Part shown: positions 43,442 to 54,600 of the stretch, piece after piece | How the letters are laid out: every line of letters begins with the position of its first letter | Position numbering within the stretch: the first letter of the stretch is position 1 | Assembly (NCBI RefSeq): GCF_014698735.1 | Contig: NZ_JACJTQ010000015.1 | Coordinates: 61,711-125,710, forward strand | DNA from: Anabaena catenula FACHB-362 | GTDB lineage: Bacteria > Cyanobacteriota > Cyanobacteriia > Cyanobacteriales > Nostocaceae | Direction: 5' to 3' | Length of the DNA stretch: 64,000 nt | Made by a program: the position numbers and the translations under genes | Notes under the pieces: model-generated | Told to the model about the DNA's origin: nothing | Seen by the model: only the letters and a program-made list of their open reading frames with translations | Databases searched by the model: none

Positions 43442-46400
43442 ATGGTTAGCACTCTTGTCAGTATTCCCGGTTATAGCATCACTGAAGAACTATACAATGG
43501 TTTAAGAACCCTGGTTTATCGAGGGGTTAGAGAGACTGACTCCTTACCAGTGGTGATTAAACTGCTGAAAAATCCTTATCCAACTTTTGGCGAACTCTTG
43601 TCATTTCGCAATCAGTACACCATTGCTAAAAATCTCAACTCCCCCCTAATTATCCAAACCTATAGCCTCCAAGCCTATCAGAACGGTTATGCGCTGGTGA
43701 TGGAAGATTTTGGAGGGATTTCTCTTCAAGAGTGGGTAGTGGGGGGAAGGGTCGAATCTTTAATGGAGTTTTTGGAAATAGCGATCGCCCTCTGCAAGAC
43801 TCTAGATATTCTTTATCAGGAGCGAATTATTCACAAAGATATTAAACCTGCAAATATCTTAATTAATCCTGAAACTAAGCAAGTCAAATTAATCGATTTT
43901 AGTATTGCCTCTTTATTGCCTAGAGAAACCCAAACTCTAATTAACCCAAATGTCTTAGAAGGAACCCTTGCTTATATTTCCCCAGAACAAACTGGGAGGA
44001 TGAACCGGGGGATTGACTATCGGAGTGATTATTATGCTCTGGGGGTGACTTTTTATGAATTACTAACGGGTGTTTTACCATTTCCCTCAAAGGAACCGAT
44101 GGAGTTGGTGCATTGTCATATTGCCCAAATGGCACCTTTAGCCCATCGTATCAATGTCAATATTCCGTTAGTTTTATCAGAAATAATTCATAAGTTGATG
44201 GCAAAGAATGCTGAAGATCGCTATCAAAATATGTTGGGTTTGCAGCATGATTTAGAGATTTGTTTGCAGCAATTGATAACTACAGACAATATAGAATATT
44301 TTGAGATTGGGCAACGAGATATTAGCGATCGCTTCATCATCCCTGATAAACTCTATGGACGAGAAGCTGAAGTATCAACCTTACTCCAAGCATTTGAAAG
44401 AGTTAGCCTTGGTGCAACAGAAATGATGTTGGTAGCCGGGTTTTCGGGAATTGGGAAAACTGCGGTTGTCAACGAAGTTCATAAACCGATTGTTCGTCAA
44501 CGCGGCTATTTTATCAAAGGGAAATATGACCAATTTCAACGGAATATTCCCTTCAGTGCATTTGTGCAAGCATTTCGCAGTTTAATGGCACATTTGTTGA
44601 GTGAAAGTGATACCCAATTGCAACTCTGGAAAAGTCAGATTTTGGCAGCTTTGGGAGATAGCGCTCAGGTGATCATTGAGGTAATTCCTGAACTAGAAAG
44701 AATTATTGGAGTTCAGCCTCCAGCGATTGAATTGTCAGGAACTGCGGCTCAGAATCGATTTAATCTGCTGTTCCAAAAGTTTATTCAAATCTTCACAACG
44801 ATCGAGCATCCCTTAGTGATGTTTTTGGATGATTTGCAGTGGGCGGATTCAGCCTCATTGAACTTGATTCAAGTGTTGATGGCTGAATCGACTACAGGCT
44901 ATTTGTTATTGCTGGGAGCTTATCGGGATAATGAAGTGTTTGCAGCACATCCCTTGATGTTGACATTGGATACGGTCAGCAAAGCGGGAGACATGGTGAA
45001 TACAATCACGTTAGAACCCTTGAGCCAATCTAGCCTAAATCATCTGGTGGCGGATACACTTAATTGTGCCGAGGCTTTGGCACAACCCTTGACGGAATTG
45101 GTGATGCAAAAAACCCAAGGAAATCCTTTTTTTGCTACCCAGTTTCTCAAGGCTTTGCATCAAGAAAAGCTGATTACTTTTGATATCAATGCGGGGTATT
45201 GGCAGTGCAATATTGTTCGAGTGCGGGAGGCAGCACTGACGGATGATGTGGTGGAATTTATGGCTTTGCAGTTGCAAAAGCTGCCAGACACTACGCAAAA
45301 CATTTTGAAATTAGCAGCTTGTATTGGGGCAGAGTTTGATTTGCAGACTTTGGCGATCGTCTTGGAGCAGTCGCAAACTGAAGTGGCAACGGCTTTGTGG
45401 AAAGCTCTGCAAGAAGGATTGATTCTCCCTCAAAGTGAGGTTTATAAATTCTATCTAGGCGATGTCGAGGTTGAGCGATCGAATCTGTCCCAGAGCCTCA
45501 ATTATCAATTCTTGCATGATCGCGTCCAGCAAGCCGCCTATTCTTTGATTCCCGATGACCAAAAACAAATTACTCATCTAGCGATCGCTCGACTGCTGCA
45601 CCAAAGCACCCCAGAAACGGAACTAGAAGCCAATATTTTTGAGATTGTCAACCACTGGAATCGGGTAATTAATCTCATCCTCGACCCACAGGAAAAAAAG
45701 AATCTCGCTCAACTGAATTTAATTGCTGGTAGCAAAGCCAAAGCCTCAACTGCTAATGAACCAGCCCTCACCTATTTCCAGACGGGTTTAACATTGCTGT
45801 CTGACGAAAGTTGGCAAACCGAACCACACCTAACCCTAGCATTACATGAAGGCGCAGCAGAAGCGGCTTATTTGTGTGGTAACTCTGACCAGATGGAGGA
45901 ATGGATAGGGGTGATTTTATCGCAGAACCTCCAACCGACTAAATCTGTTAAAGCCTACACAATACAGATTCAGGCTTATACTACTCAGGGACGGTATCAA
46001 GAAGCGATCGCCATCGCTCGCACTGCTTTAGCGATGTTTAATATTCAGCTTCCCGAACAGCCAACACCCGAATATATCGCCCCAGCTATCCAAGAAGTTA
46101 CAAAATTACTTACCGGCAGAACGACCCAAGATTTACTCAATTTGCCAGTGATGACGGAGGCAGAAACCTTGGCGATAATGGAGTTGCTGGCAAGTATTAC
46201 CGTCACGACTTATGTTTCGGCTCCTTTGCTATTTCCTTTTATAATTCTGACCCAAGTAAAACTATCGATTAACAAGGGAAACACTGCCCTGTCTGCCCTT
46301 GCCTACAATTGTTATGGCACCTTATCGATCAATTTGTTAGGAGACTTGGATGCGGCTTATAATTTTGGTCAGTTATCCCTACAACTGGCGGCAAAACTCA

Positions 46401-48832
46401 ATGCCCGATTAATACAAACAAAAGTCCTGAATGGCTTCGCAATCTTTATTGTTCATTGCAAATCTTACTTACGTGACTCACTGCCCATATATATAGAAGG
46501 TTTTCAGACCGCTTTAGAGGTCGGCGATTTAGAATTTCTTGGTCATAATACCTATGGAATTTGCCAATATTCTTATCACATGGGCAAGAACTTAACGTCA
46601 CTAATTGTAGATACTAAACCTTATCTAGCGATCCTATCACAGCACAATTTAACCGTTCATCTAAATTACAGTTATACAGCTTTACTGCCGATTCAACGCT
46701 TACAAGGTAGCCAAAGCAAGGCAGAATTAGCGACCCAAGGGAAACAGCTACATCATTCATTCACGATCGCCAATGACTTAACTGGTTTACATTTCTATTG
46801 GGTAGGTCGGTTAACTGTTTCCTATCTATTTGATGAAACAGTGCAGGCAAGTGAGGATGCGGCACAAGCCCGTCAAACCTTGACAGCAGGCGGAGCAGGT
46901 TTATTTTCCGAATTTGTTTTTTACTTCTACGATTCGCTCACAGCAATCGCTGAGTATCCTGAAGCTACAGATAAAACTGGGTTGGGCGATCGCATTGCGG
47001 CAAACCAAGCCAAACTCCAACATCGTGCTAACCACGCCCCAATGAACTTTCAACACAAATACGACTTAGTAGAAGCAGAACAATATCGGGTATTCAATCA
47101 AAAGTATAAGGCAGCAGATTGGTACGATCGCGCAATTTCTGGAGCCAAAGCCAACGAATATATCCAAGAAGAAGGTTTAGCCAACGAACTTGCTGCCAAG
47201 TTTTATCTTGACTGGGGCAAGGAGAAAATTGCGGCTGTTTATATGCAAGAAGCCTACTATTGTTATGCCAAATGGGGAGCCAAAGCCAAGATTGATGATC
47301 TAAAAACCCGCTATCCTCACTTATTGCGCCCCATTCTTGAATCTGCCGTCCAACCGATCAACGTGCTGGAAACCTTGGCAAGTATAGGTGATCTCCAGGT
47401 TTCACTCCATTCATCTACTATTTCCAGTCATTCTTCTAGCACCAGAGTCAACAGCGCTCTCGACTTTGCCGCCATTCTCAAAGCCTCCCAAAGCCTTGCC
47501 GGAACGATTCAACTCAATGAACTGCTCCACCAACTCACCCAAGTTATTTTGCAAAACTCTGGCGGCGATTGCTGTGCTTTAATCTTACCCAATGAAAATC
47601 AAGTCTGGGAAGTGCGGGCGATCGCTACCCCCACCGCCACCGACCTCTACTCCGACCCCCTAGAAAATAACCCCAATCTCCCTATCAAACTGATTCAATA
47701 TGTCAAAAATACTCAACAAGTCGTGGTGCTTGACGATCTAGAAACCAATTTACCTATAATCGATGATTATTTGAGACTAGACCAGCCGAAAAGTGTCCTG
47801 TGTTTACCCATTCTCAATCAAGGACATTTGGTGGGGATTTTGTATCTCAAGAATCGCTGTACCAGTGGTGTGTTTACTAGCGATCGCCTCCTGATCCTCA
47901 ACTTTCTCTGTACCCAAGCCGCCATCTCCCTAGAAAATGCCCGTCTTTATTCGCAAGTCCAGCAAACCCTAACTGACTTGCAACAGGCTCAATTACAAAT
48001 TATTCAAAGTGAGAAAATGTCAGCCCTAGGGAATCTGGTTGCTGGGGTGGCTCATGAAATTAATAATCCCATTGGTTTTATTGCGGGAAATCTGAATGAG
48101 GCAAATCATAGTTTGCAGGATTTAATTGATTATGTGCATCTCTATCAAGAAAAGTTTCCTGAGCCGGGGAGAGAAGTTGTCGAGAAAGCCGAGGAAATTG
48201 ATCTCGATTATCTAATTGAAGATTTACCAAAGATGCTGGAATCGATGCAAACGGGGTGCGATCGCATTAAGTTTATCAGTAAGAGTTTGCGGACTTTCTC
48301 TCGATCTGATACTGATCGAAAACAGTTTTTTGATATCCATGAAGGTATTGATAGTACTGTTCTTATTTTACGCCATCGACTTAAGGCTAATGAGCAACAT
48401 CCCGCTATTGAAGTAGTTACTAATTATGGAAACTTGCCCCTGATTAATTGTTTTCCGGGACAGTTGAATCAAGTATTTATGAATATTCTGGCGAATGCGA
48501 TCGATGCCTTAGAAGAGTCTAGTCAGGGGCGGAGTTTTACTGAATTAAAAGCTCACCCCAACCTCATTACGATTACAACTACGGTGGTCGATCGCCATGT
48601 GCAGATATCAATTATGGACAATGGTAAAGGTATGAGTGAAGAAGTAAAAAATAAAGTTTTTGAGCATCTATTTACAACTAAAGGAGTAAGTAAAGGTACG
48701 GGACTGGGTTTGGCGATCGCGCGGCAAATTATAGTGGAAAAACACAACGGTTCGCTTTTTGTGAATTCTACACTCGGTGAGGGATCTGAATTTGTCATTA
48801 CCTTACCCATTCAGGCTGGAATTCCGGGTTAA
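43442..48832 (+). CDS. Multidomain Ser/Thr kinase - AAA ATPase - GAF - histidine kinase
   Basis: 1796 residues from the ATG at 43442. Residues ~1-270: Hanks-type kinase (VIKLLKN, catalytic loop HKDIKPANIL; LIDFSIASLL with DFS for DFG). Residues ~290-600: STAND/AAA ATPase (Walker A AGFSGIGKTA near 330, LVMFLDDLQWADSASL). Then ~700 residues of TPR-like helices, a GAF domain (~1340-1500), and a histidine kinase: H-box SALGNLVAGVAHEINNP, N/G boxes DNGKGMSEEVKNK and GTGLGLAIARQI. This trifunctional layout is common in filamentous cyanobacteria. It probably signals to an unlinked response regulator. The next operon begins 157 bp downstream. Confidence 0.93.
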   Translation: MVSTLVSIPGYSITEELYNGLRTLVYRGVRETDSLPVVIKLLKNPYPTFGELLSFRNQYTIAKNLNSPLIIQTYSLQAYQNGYALVMEDFGGISLQEWVVGGRVESLMEFLEIAIALCKTLDILYQERIIHKDIKPANILINPETKQVKLIDFSIASLLPRETQTLINPNVLEGTLAYISPEQTGRMNRGIDYRSDYYALGVTFYELLTGVLPFPSKEPMELVHCHIAQMAPLAHRINVNIPLVLSEIIHKLMAKNAEDRYQNMLGLQHDLEICLQQLITTDNIEYFEIGQRDISDRFIIPDKLYGREAEVSTLLQAFERVSLGATEMMLVAGFSGIGKTAVVNEVHKPIVRQRGYFIKGKYDQFQRNIPFSAFVQAFRSLMAHLLSESDTQLQLWKSQILAALGDSAQVIIEVIPELERIIGVQPPAIELSGTAAQNRFNLLFQKFIQIFTTIEHPLVMFLDDLQWADSASLNLIQVLMAESTTGYLLLLGAYRDNEVFAAHPLMLTLDTVSKAGDMVNTITLEPLSQSSLNHLVADTLNCAEALAQPLTELVMQKTQGNPFFATQFLKALHQEKLITFDINAGYWQCNIVRVREAALTDDVVEFMALQLQKLPDTTQNILKLAACIGAEFDLQTLAIVLEQSQTEVATALWKALQEGLILPQSEVYKFYLGDVEVERSNLSQSLNYQFLHDRVQQAAYSLIPDDQKQITHLAIARLLHQSTPETELEANIFEIVNHWNRVINLILDPQEKKNLAQLNLIAGSKAKASTANEPALTYFQTGLTLLSDESWQTEPHLTLALHEGAAEAAYLCGNSDQMEEWIGVILSQNLQPTKSVKAYTIQIQAYTTQGRYQEAIAIARTALAMFNIQLPEQPTPEYIAPAIQEVTKLLTGRTTQDLLNLPVMTEAETLAIMELLASITVTTYVSAPLLFPFIILTQVKLSINKGNTALSALAYNCYGTLSINLLGDLDAAYNFGQLSLQLAAKLNARLIQTKVLNGFAIFIVHCKSYLRDSLPIYIEGFQTALEVGDLEFLGHNTYGICQYSYHMGKNLTSLIVDTKPYLAILSQHNLTVHLNYSYTALLPIQRLQGSQSKAELATQGKQLHHSFTIANDLTGLHFYWVGRLTVSYLFDETVQASEDAAQARQTLTAGGAGLFSEFVFYFYDSLTAIAEYPEATDKTGLGDRIAANQAKLQHRANHAPMNFQHKYDLVEAEQYRVFNQKYKAADWYDRAISGAKANEYIQEEGLANELAAKFYLDWGKEKIAAVYMQEAYYCYAKWGAKAKIDDLKTRYPHLLRPILESAVQPINVLETLASIGDLQVSLHSSTISSHSSSTRVNSALDFAAILKASQSLAGTIQLNELLHQLTQVILQNSGGDCCALILPNENQVWEVRAIATPTATDLYSDPLENNPNLPIKLIQYVKNTQQVVVLDDLETNLPIIDDYLRLDQPKSVLCLPILNQGHLVGILYLKNRCTSGVFTSDRLLILNFLCTQAAISLENARLYSQVQQTLTDLQQAQLQIIQSEKMSALGNLVAGVAHEINNPIGFIAGNLNEANHSLQDLIDYVHLYQEKFPEPGREVVEKAEEIDLDYLIEDLPKMLESMQTGCDRIKFISKSLRTFSRSDTDRKQFFDIHEGIDSTVLILRHRLKANEQHPAIEVVTNYGNLPLINCFPGQLNQVFMNILANAIDALEESSQGRSFTELKAHPNLITITTTVVDRHVQISIMDNGKGMSEEVKNKVFEHLFTTKGVSKGTGLGLAIARQIIVEKHNGSLFVNSTLGEGSEFVITLPIQAGIPG

Positions 48833-48989
48833 CTTTTTGGAGATTTTGCAAACCATATGTCCATAAAATTCCTGTAAATCCAGCTTTTTTTTCCGGTAAA
48901 TGAGTTCAGATTGTTGCAAGAAGAGTGGTGATTTACATTTTTTGTGTTATAACCCTCACAGAAAATGAACTAAGGCAGACTTCTACTCT

Positions 48990-51548
48990 ATGGAACCAGA
49001 CAAGCTGGCCCGGTTTAAAGAGTACGGTGAATTTATCCTCAGGAAAATTGACTCAGTACCCCAACGTCCTTCCCAACAAGAAGATTGGGTTCCTACTAGC
49101 CTCGATGATTGTTTAATGCGCCTGCGGGAGGCTGCACAGAAAACTGTAGAACTTGCTACCTCACCCGTTAAAATCGGCGTTATGGGGGAATTCAGTAGCG
49201 GTAAAAGTTTACTGCTAGGTAGTCTGATTGGTTATGCAGATGCTTTACCGGTCAGCGAAAATCCCACAACTGGGAATGTCACTGCCATTCATATTCAGCC
49301 CCAAGATGGCTTTGTTACCACCAAAATAGATAATTACACGGTGGAGTATTTATCTCATGAAGGGGTAAATGAGTGTTTACACTTCATGTTGGGGGAAGCA
49401 AACCGCCGCGCTACCGCCGCCGGACTTCCACCGTTACAAGTTTCCAAAATCAAAACAGGCAAAGATATTTCTATCTGGTGTGAGGAAGCATGGAAAAGCT
49501 CAAGTAATTTAGAGTTACGCTATTTGCTGCGAGAATTAGTGTTATTTCTCCGGGCTTATCAAGCTTATGGTGAGGCTTTATGTGGTAGTCATTATCACAT
49601 TGATGCTGCTACAGCCCATGAGGGATTACAACTAACGGAAATGCCCATGGCTATCCAAACTCTCAAATTTGAGGATTTACCTCCAGCCCATATCCGTTTA
49701 CCAAGTGCGCCCCAAAGACTACAAACGCAATTATTACAAAATAGCTTTCTCCTCATTCGCCGTGTTGATATTGAAGTGAAAATATCACAGGAAATATGGG
49801 ATGTAAATGGTGCTGAGGAATTTGTGCTGTTAGATTTTCCCGGCTTAGGGGCGGCAAATTCCGGTGCAAGAGATACTTTTTTGTCACTGCGGGAATTGGC
49901 GCAGGTACAGACGATTCTAGTGTTGCTCAATGGTAAATCACCGGGAAGCGATCGCGCTAATAAAATCTTCACGATGATGCAGCAGCAACGGCCAGGACAA
50001 GATTTAAAAGATTTAATTCTTGTTGGTGTAGGACGTTTTGACCAATTACCTCTGGATAGTGAAGGTGGCGAAAGAATACTTGATTTTTTAATTGAAGATC
50101 ATCCCAATTCTCAACCTTTGCAGACAGATATAGTTTTCCAAAAATTGAAAGTTTTACAAACTATTATTGATGGGGCGGAAGCTTTTACTAGCCAAAAAGA
50201 CCGCATCGTTTTATTATCCCCATTGTTAGGATTAGCTGAACTAGCAAAACGTTCGACAACAGTTAAAGCAGGTTCGGAAGAATTTATTGCTAACTTAGAT
50301 TATCCTGATTATCTAGAACGGTCGAAGCGAATACAACAAAAATGGGGTAAATTAAGCGAACGGTTGTTAACAAATGAGACGCGGAATACTCTAGGTAGAC
50401 AGTTAGGTTATTTTGCCCAAGATGGTGGTATTAGTAAACTGCGAGAATTGATTCAAAATCATGTTGCCACACATGGTTTAAAGCAATTATATGAAGATAC
50501 TCGGAGGGCGGCTGATGTAGTCCGTCAGCAACAGGAACAGCTAAAAGATATCATTGAAGAAATTCATGAACAAGGTATCCCCACAGTTGATAATCCGGCT
50601 TTAGTTGAATTACGGTTAGGAATTGAAAGTTTAGATAAAGCTTACAGAAACTTTCAAAAAGATTTGGGTAAAGAACCACTCAAAGATCGGCGGGGAGTTG
50701 TTGTCAGTGATGTCATTAAAGACGAATTGACTTATCGAATTCTCAATTGGAGTCAGTGGACTTTACTATTTAATAAATCCCAAAATGGGAAAATTGCTTT
50801 AGCAGAATCTAAAGGTGCGGCGGGGAAATTATTTGACAGAGGAAATAGGATTAATAATTCCTTACCTACAAAGAGTGACGACTTTTATCCAGAATTTGAA
50901 AAGACCATTAAAGAACTGGAAGATTTTGCCCGCGATCGCATTCGTCAGGCAGTGGTAGACTTATTAAGTAAATTAGCCAGTCAAGTAGTTTTAGAACGGG
51001 AAAATTTACAGGCAATTCTCAACCCAGAAATCGAACCAGTTATTGAAGAAAGGTTTGGAGTAGAAGCAGCAGACTTATTTTATAAACTTCTCTTAGGATG
51101 CGATCCTAGTCAATGGAAAGAAGCAATTATCTTAGAAATCAACAGCCAAGATAAAGCCATATCACCAGAGATGATGTTTCCCCTAGCGCGACGAGATGAG
51201 AAACACAACATTGGGCAAATTTTTGATTGGTCTCCAGAGAAAAACCAAAATTCACCTCGTTCTGCTAATCATCAAATGTTTGTTTTACGTCTGCGAGATG
51301 AAATCACAGCCAGCGCCAGTCTTCATCTTGTCCAATATGTCAGTGAAGTAAATCAGCAAGTTAATGCAGAATTAGAAGGGATTTTGGATCAAATTATTCC
51401 CAGTTTACAAAATCTATCTAAAAAAGAAGAATTACTCCGATATATTGCAGCAGGAGATGCACCTCCAGAATTAGCAATTCCCACTTGGTTACAGATTCTT
51501 TCTGGTATTGCCGAAATAAAGGAAAGTGATACCTATGAGTATCTTTAA
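48990..51548 (+). CDS. Large dynamin/SrfC-like GTPase
   Basis: 852 residues. G1/P-loop GEFSSGKS at 66-73 (VMGEFSSGKSLLLGSLIG), candidate G2 Thr in ENPTTGNVTAIH, G3 LLDFPGLGAAN (about 280-290; DFPG for DxxG), and a G4-like VGVGRFDQLPL. The remaining ~500 residues are helical and charged (DTRRAADVVRQQQEQLKDII), as in dynamin-like large GTPases. A large insertion separates G1 from G3. The SrfC family of enterobacterial srfABC operons is the nearest analogy I can name, by layout only. First gene of a three-gene set with the Hsp70-like ATPase (69 bp later). No transmembrane segment seen. Confidence 0.82.
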   Translation: MEPDKLARFKEYGEFILRKIDSVPQRPSQQEDWVPTSLDDCLMRLREAAQKTVELATSPVKIGVMGEFSSGKSLLLGSLIGYADALPVSENPTTGNVTAIHIQPQDGFVTTKIDNYTVEYLSHEGVNECLHFMLGEANRRATAAGLPPLQVSKIKTGKDISIWCEEAWKSSSNLELRYLLRELVLFLRAYQAYGEALCGSHYHIDAATAHEGLQLTEMPMAIQTLKFEDLPPAHIRLPSAPQRLQTQLLQNSFLLIRRVDIEVKISQEIWDVNGAEEFVLLDFPGLGAANSGARDTFLSLRELAQVQTILVLLNGKSPGSDRANKIFTMMQQQRPGQDLKDLILVGVGRFDQLPLDSEGGERILDFLIEDHPNSQPLQTDIVFQKLKVLQTIIDGAEAFTSQKDRIVLLSPLLGLAELAKRSTTVKAGSEEFIANLDYPDYLERSKRIQQKWGKLSERLLTNETRNTLGRQLGYFAQDGGISKLRELIQNHVATHGLKQLYEDTRRAADVVRQQQEQLKDIIEEIHEQGIPTVDNPALVELRLGIESLDKAYRNFQKDLGKEPLKDRRGVVVSDVIKDELTYRILNWSQWTLLFNKSQNGKIALAESKGAAGKLFDRGNRINNSLPTKSDDFYPEFEKTIKELEDFARDRIRQAVVDLLSKLASQVVLERENLQAILNPEIEPVIEERFGVEAADLFYKLLLGCDPSQWKEAIILEINSQDKAISPEMMFPLARRDEKHNIGQIFDWSPEKNQNSPRSANHQMFVLRLRDEITASASLHLVQYVSEVNQQVNAELEGILDQIIPSLQNLSKKEELLRYIAAGDAPPELAIPTWLQILSGIAEIKESDTYEYL

Positions 51549-51617
51549 TAGACAGGATTACAGAAGAGATAATTTTCCTAATAACTAATGACCAATGACC
51601 AATAAGGAACCTACATA

Positions 51618-54600
51618 ATGCCTGTGGAAATTAGCCTTCCACCTCGTTATCAACTGCGTGTTAAAGACAATAAAAGTTTGGATTTACCTGCTATTCAAAT
51701 TGTGGCAACTAATAGCAATATCCCGCATATTTCTCGTATTATCTGCACCGTCAGAGGTACGCCAACGAAACTAGCAGCAGAAATTCAACAAAAATACAAA
51801 CACTTTAACTCGGCTACACCTAAAAAAATCTCTAACTTATGTCAACTAGGTCAATATCCCTATCAGTTAGAGGAACCTATCACAGAAGTAGTAAACTGTA
51901 CTTTACAGGTAATTGTTGAGTATTTTGATTCTAATGCTACAGGAAATCCAATTTTATCTATCCGCAAGCATCTGAGTGTTTCCTGTAATCTTTGGTTTTC
52001 ACCAGATTTTCAAACAATAGCAATGGATACGCCCATGAACCCTTTTGAATTAGATACTTATCTGAATAAATTAAGTCAGCAATTGAGCGAAAAATTGAAC
52101 GAAAAATCACAAAAAAGATTTCCTGGTTGGTTTGCTTTAGATTTTGGGACTTCTAACTCTACAGTTACACTTTTTGATCCCATTGAAGTTCCCATTGCGG
52201 AAATTTTACCACGAGAACAAGAACTCCGATTACGTCAACGTTTAGCAGAATGGTTAAATTCTCCTGCGGTTTCTGCTTTACCTGAGGTGAGTGTGGGTGA
52301 ATGGGAAAAGTTTATTGCTAATATTAGCAAAAATTTAGAAATTGAACCAGAACAGTTAAGTGAAGTTTTTGAAAGTGATAACAAAGAGCAATTTTTAGAA
52401 GCTATTCGCCAAATCGAATTATGTTTAGGAAACAGTGACAGATTTCGCCGTGCTGTCAGCAAAAAACTTTATCAAATCTATCATGAAGTCTTCCGTGTTC
52501 CGACTTTAGAATCACAGAATTTAATTCCTATAGTTTTAGATATTGACAGACGAGATACAGAAATTCCCAGTGAAATGGAAGTATTGCAACTAGCGCCATT
52601 AAAGTTGGGAATGGGTAGAGAAGCCAGAGATAATAGAAAAAAAGCGATCGCATACGGTGCGTCAAAGACAAACCCGCAAGGTACAACTACTTCTGTTAAA
52701 GAAATTATTAGCAGATTTCACCACTCCCCCAAACGCTACTTTGGTCAAAATCGCACTTTCCCAGTAATCATTGATGGGGAAGAAGAAAATATTCAAGTTA
52801 ATCAACTAATTCAAGCAGCTTGGGCGCATTTGATCGAATTAACTGAAGATTATCGCCAACGCGCTAGACGCAGATTTTCTGAGGGAGATTTATTAACAGC
52901 AGTTGTCACATACCCGACAGTAGCACCTCCAGTAGTTCGCAAAGAAGTTAAACAACTGGTGGAACAATTGGGAATTGATGATGTGCAAACAGCCTATGAT
53001 GAAGCTGTTTCTGTAGCCATATTCTTTTTATGGCGAGAATTTGGGGGAAATTTAAATATTGGGATTGAATCTTTTAAAACTCGCTGTCGCCAAAATGGCA
53101 ATAAATGGTCACAAAATGTTTTAGTTTTGGATATTGGCGGTGGGACGACAGATTTAGCTTTGATTGAACTAACATTAGAAGACAAAACTCCATTTTTTGC
53201 TGATAATGAAGACCGAGGTTTAGGCGGACGTTACTATAAACTGACTCCTAAATTATTAGGTTCTTCAGGGCATTTACAATTAGGTGGTGAATTAATTACT
53301 TTGCGGATTTTCCGCCTTTTAAAAATAGCTATAGCTGATTTTCTTTTAACAGCATTAACTAATGGAGACATCGAAAGCGATAAATTAGATGACTTAATTA
53401 ACTCCGAATTAAATGAACGCTTTTTAGAAGAAGGTAACTTTAAAAGTGGCAGTTTATTGAAATGTGTAGATAAAGAAAATCCCGAAGGTGATGTTGCGTT
53501 TAAAGATGCTTTAGATACAGCCGAAAAAGTATTACCTACCCGTTGGCAACAAGCACCCCAACGCCTACAAACATTTTACACACTTTGGGATCATGCCGAA
53601 GCGGCTAAACTCAAATTGGGACAAAAACCACCTGGTGACGGTTCTTTATTTGTGTTTACTCTTTCTGAACAACAAATTAGTGAACTACTTGCCCAAAGTG
53701 GAGTTAAGTTTCAAGTCATCATTCCTGATGCTATTTCTCTAACTATAGATAGTCAGCAATTTGAACGTAGTGCAGTTTCACCAATTAAAGAAGCAATTGG
53801 AATTGCAAAAGGACTAATGGAAAGTCGCTTAGATTCTGGAGATAGTCAAAAAGTAGATTGGTTAATTCTCTCTGGAAAAACTTGCAATCTTGACTTGGTA
53901 CAAAATCAAATTTACCAAGAATTTAGTAAATCTCCCTATTTTGTTTGGAACCCAGAACGAATTACGTTTGTTTTAGAATTTACCAAACTGGCTACCTCTG
54001 CTGGTGCTTGTTATGCCGAAAAATTACGTCGATTAAGATTTGATCCTGAAGAATCAAAAAGTCTACTACGTAAAGGTGCAAACCAGTTAGAGATAGATGT
54101 TAAAAACCTATTTTATTATTTACCTTGTAACTTCAAACGTAAAACCCAAAGTAACGAATTGTTAGGTATATTCAATGCTGGGCAAGAACTTTATCAACTT
54201 GCCGCATGGGAAAGTGTCGCTAAAGTTCGTACTCATTGGCAAGGTATACAATTAACAAATATTATCTATCGTCAAGACTATGAAGATGGCGATTTACGTC
54301 TCTGGGGCAGTTTTGATGGGAAAACTTTAATGGAGAAACTAGGTATGGAAGAAGCACAGTTTCTCAAACAAATTAAAGTCCAATTTGAAATTGACCAAAC
54401 TCTACAATTTAGCGTTTTGTTATGTCAAGGAAATCCGCATTATTTAATAGATGTTGCGGGTATTGATGTCAATTCAGCTATATCAGAAGATTTAGAAACA
54501 TCAGATCTATTCGCTGATGGTAAATTAAAGTGGAATATTGCCGTTGAAGGTTACTATAAAGACTTAAATGATGGTGATATTGCTATCAATGTTTTAGAGT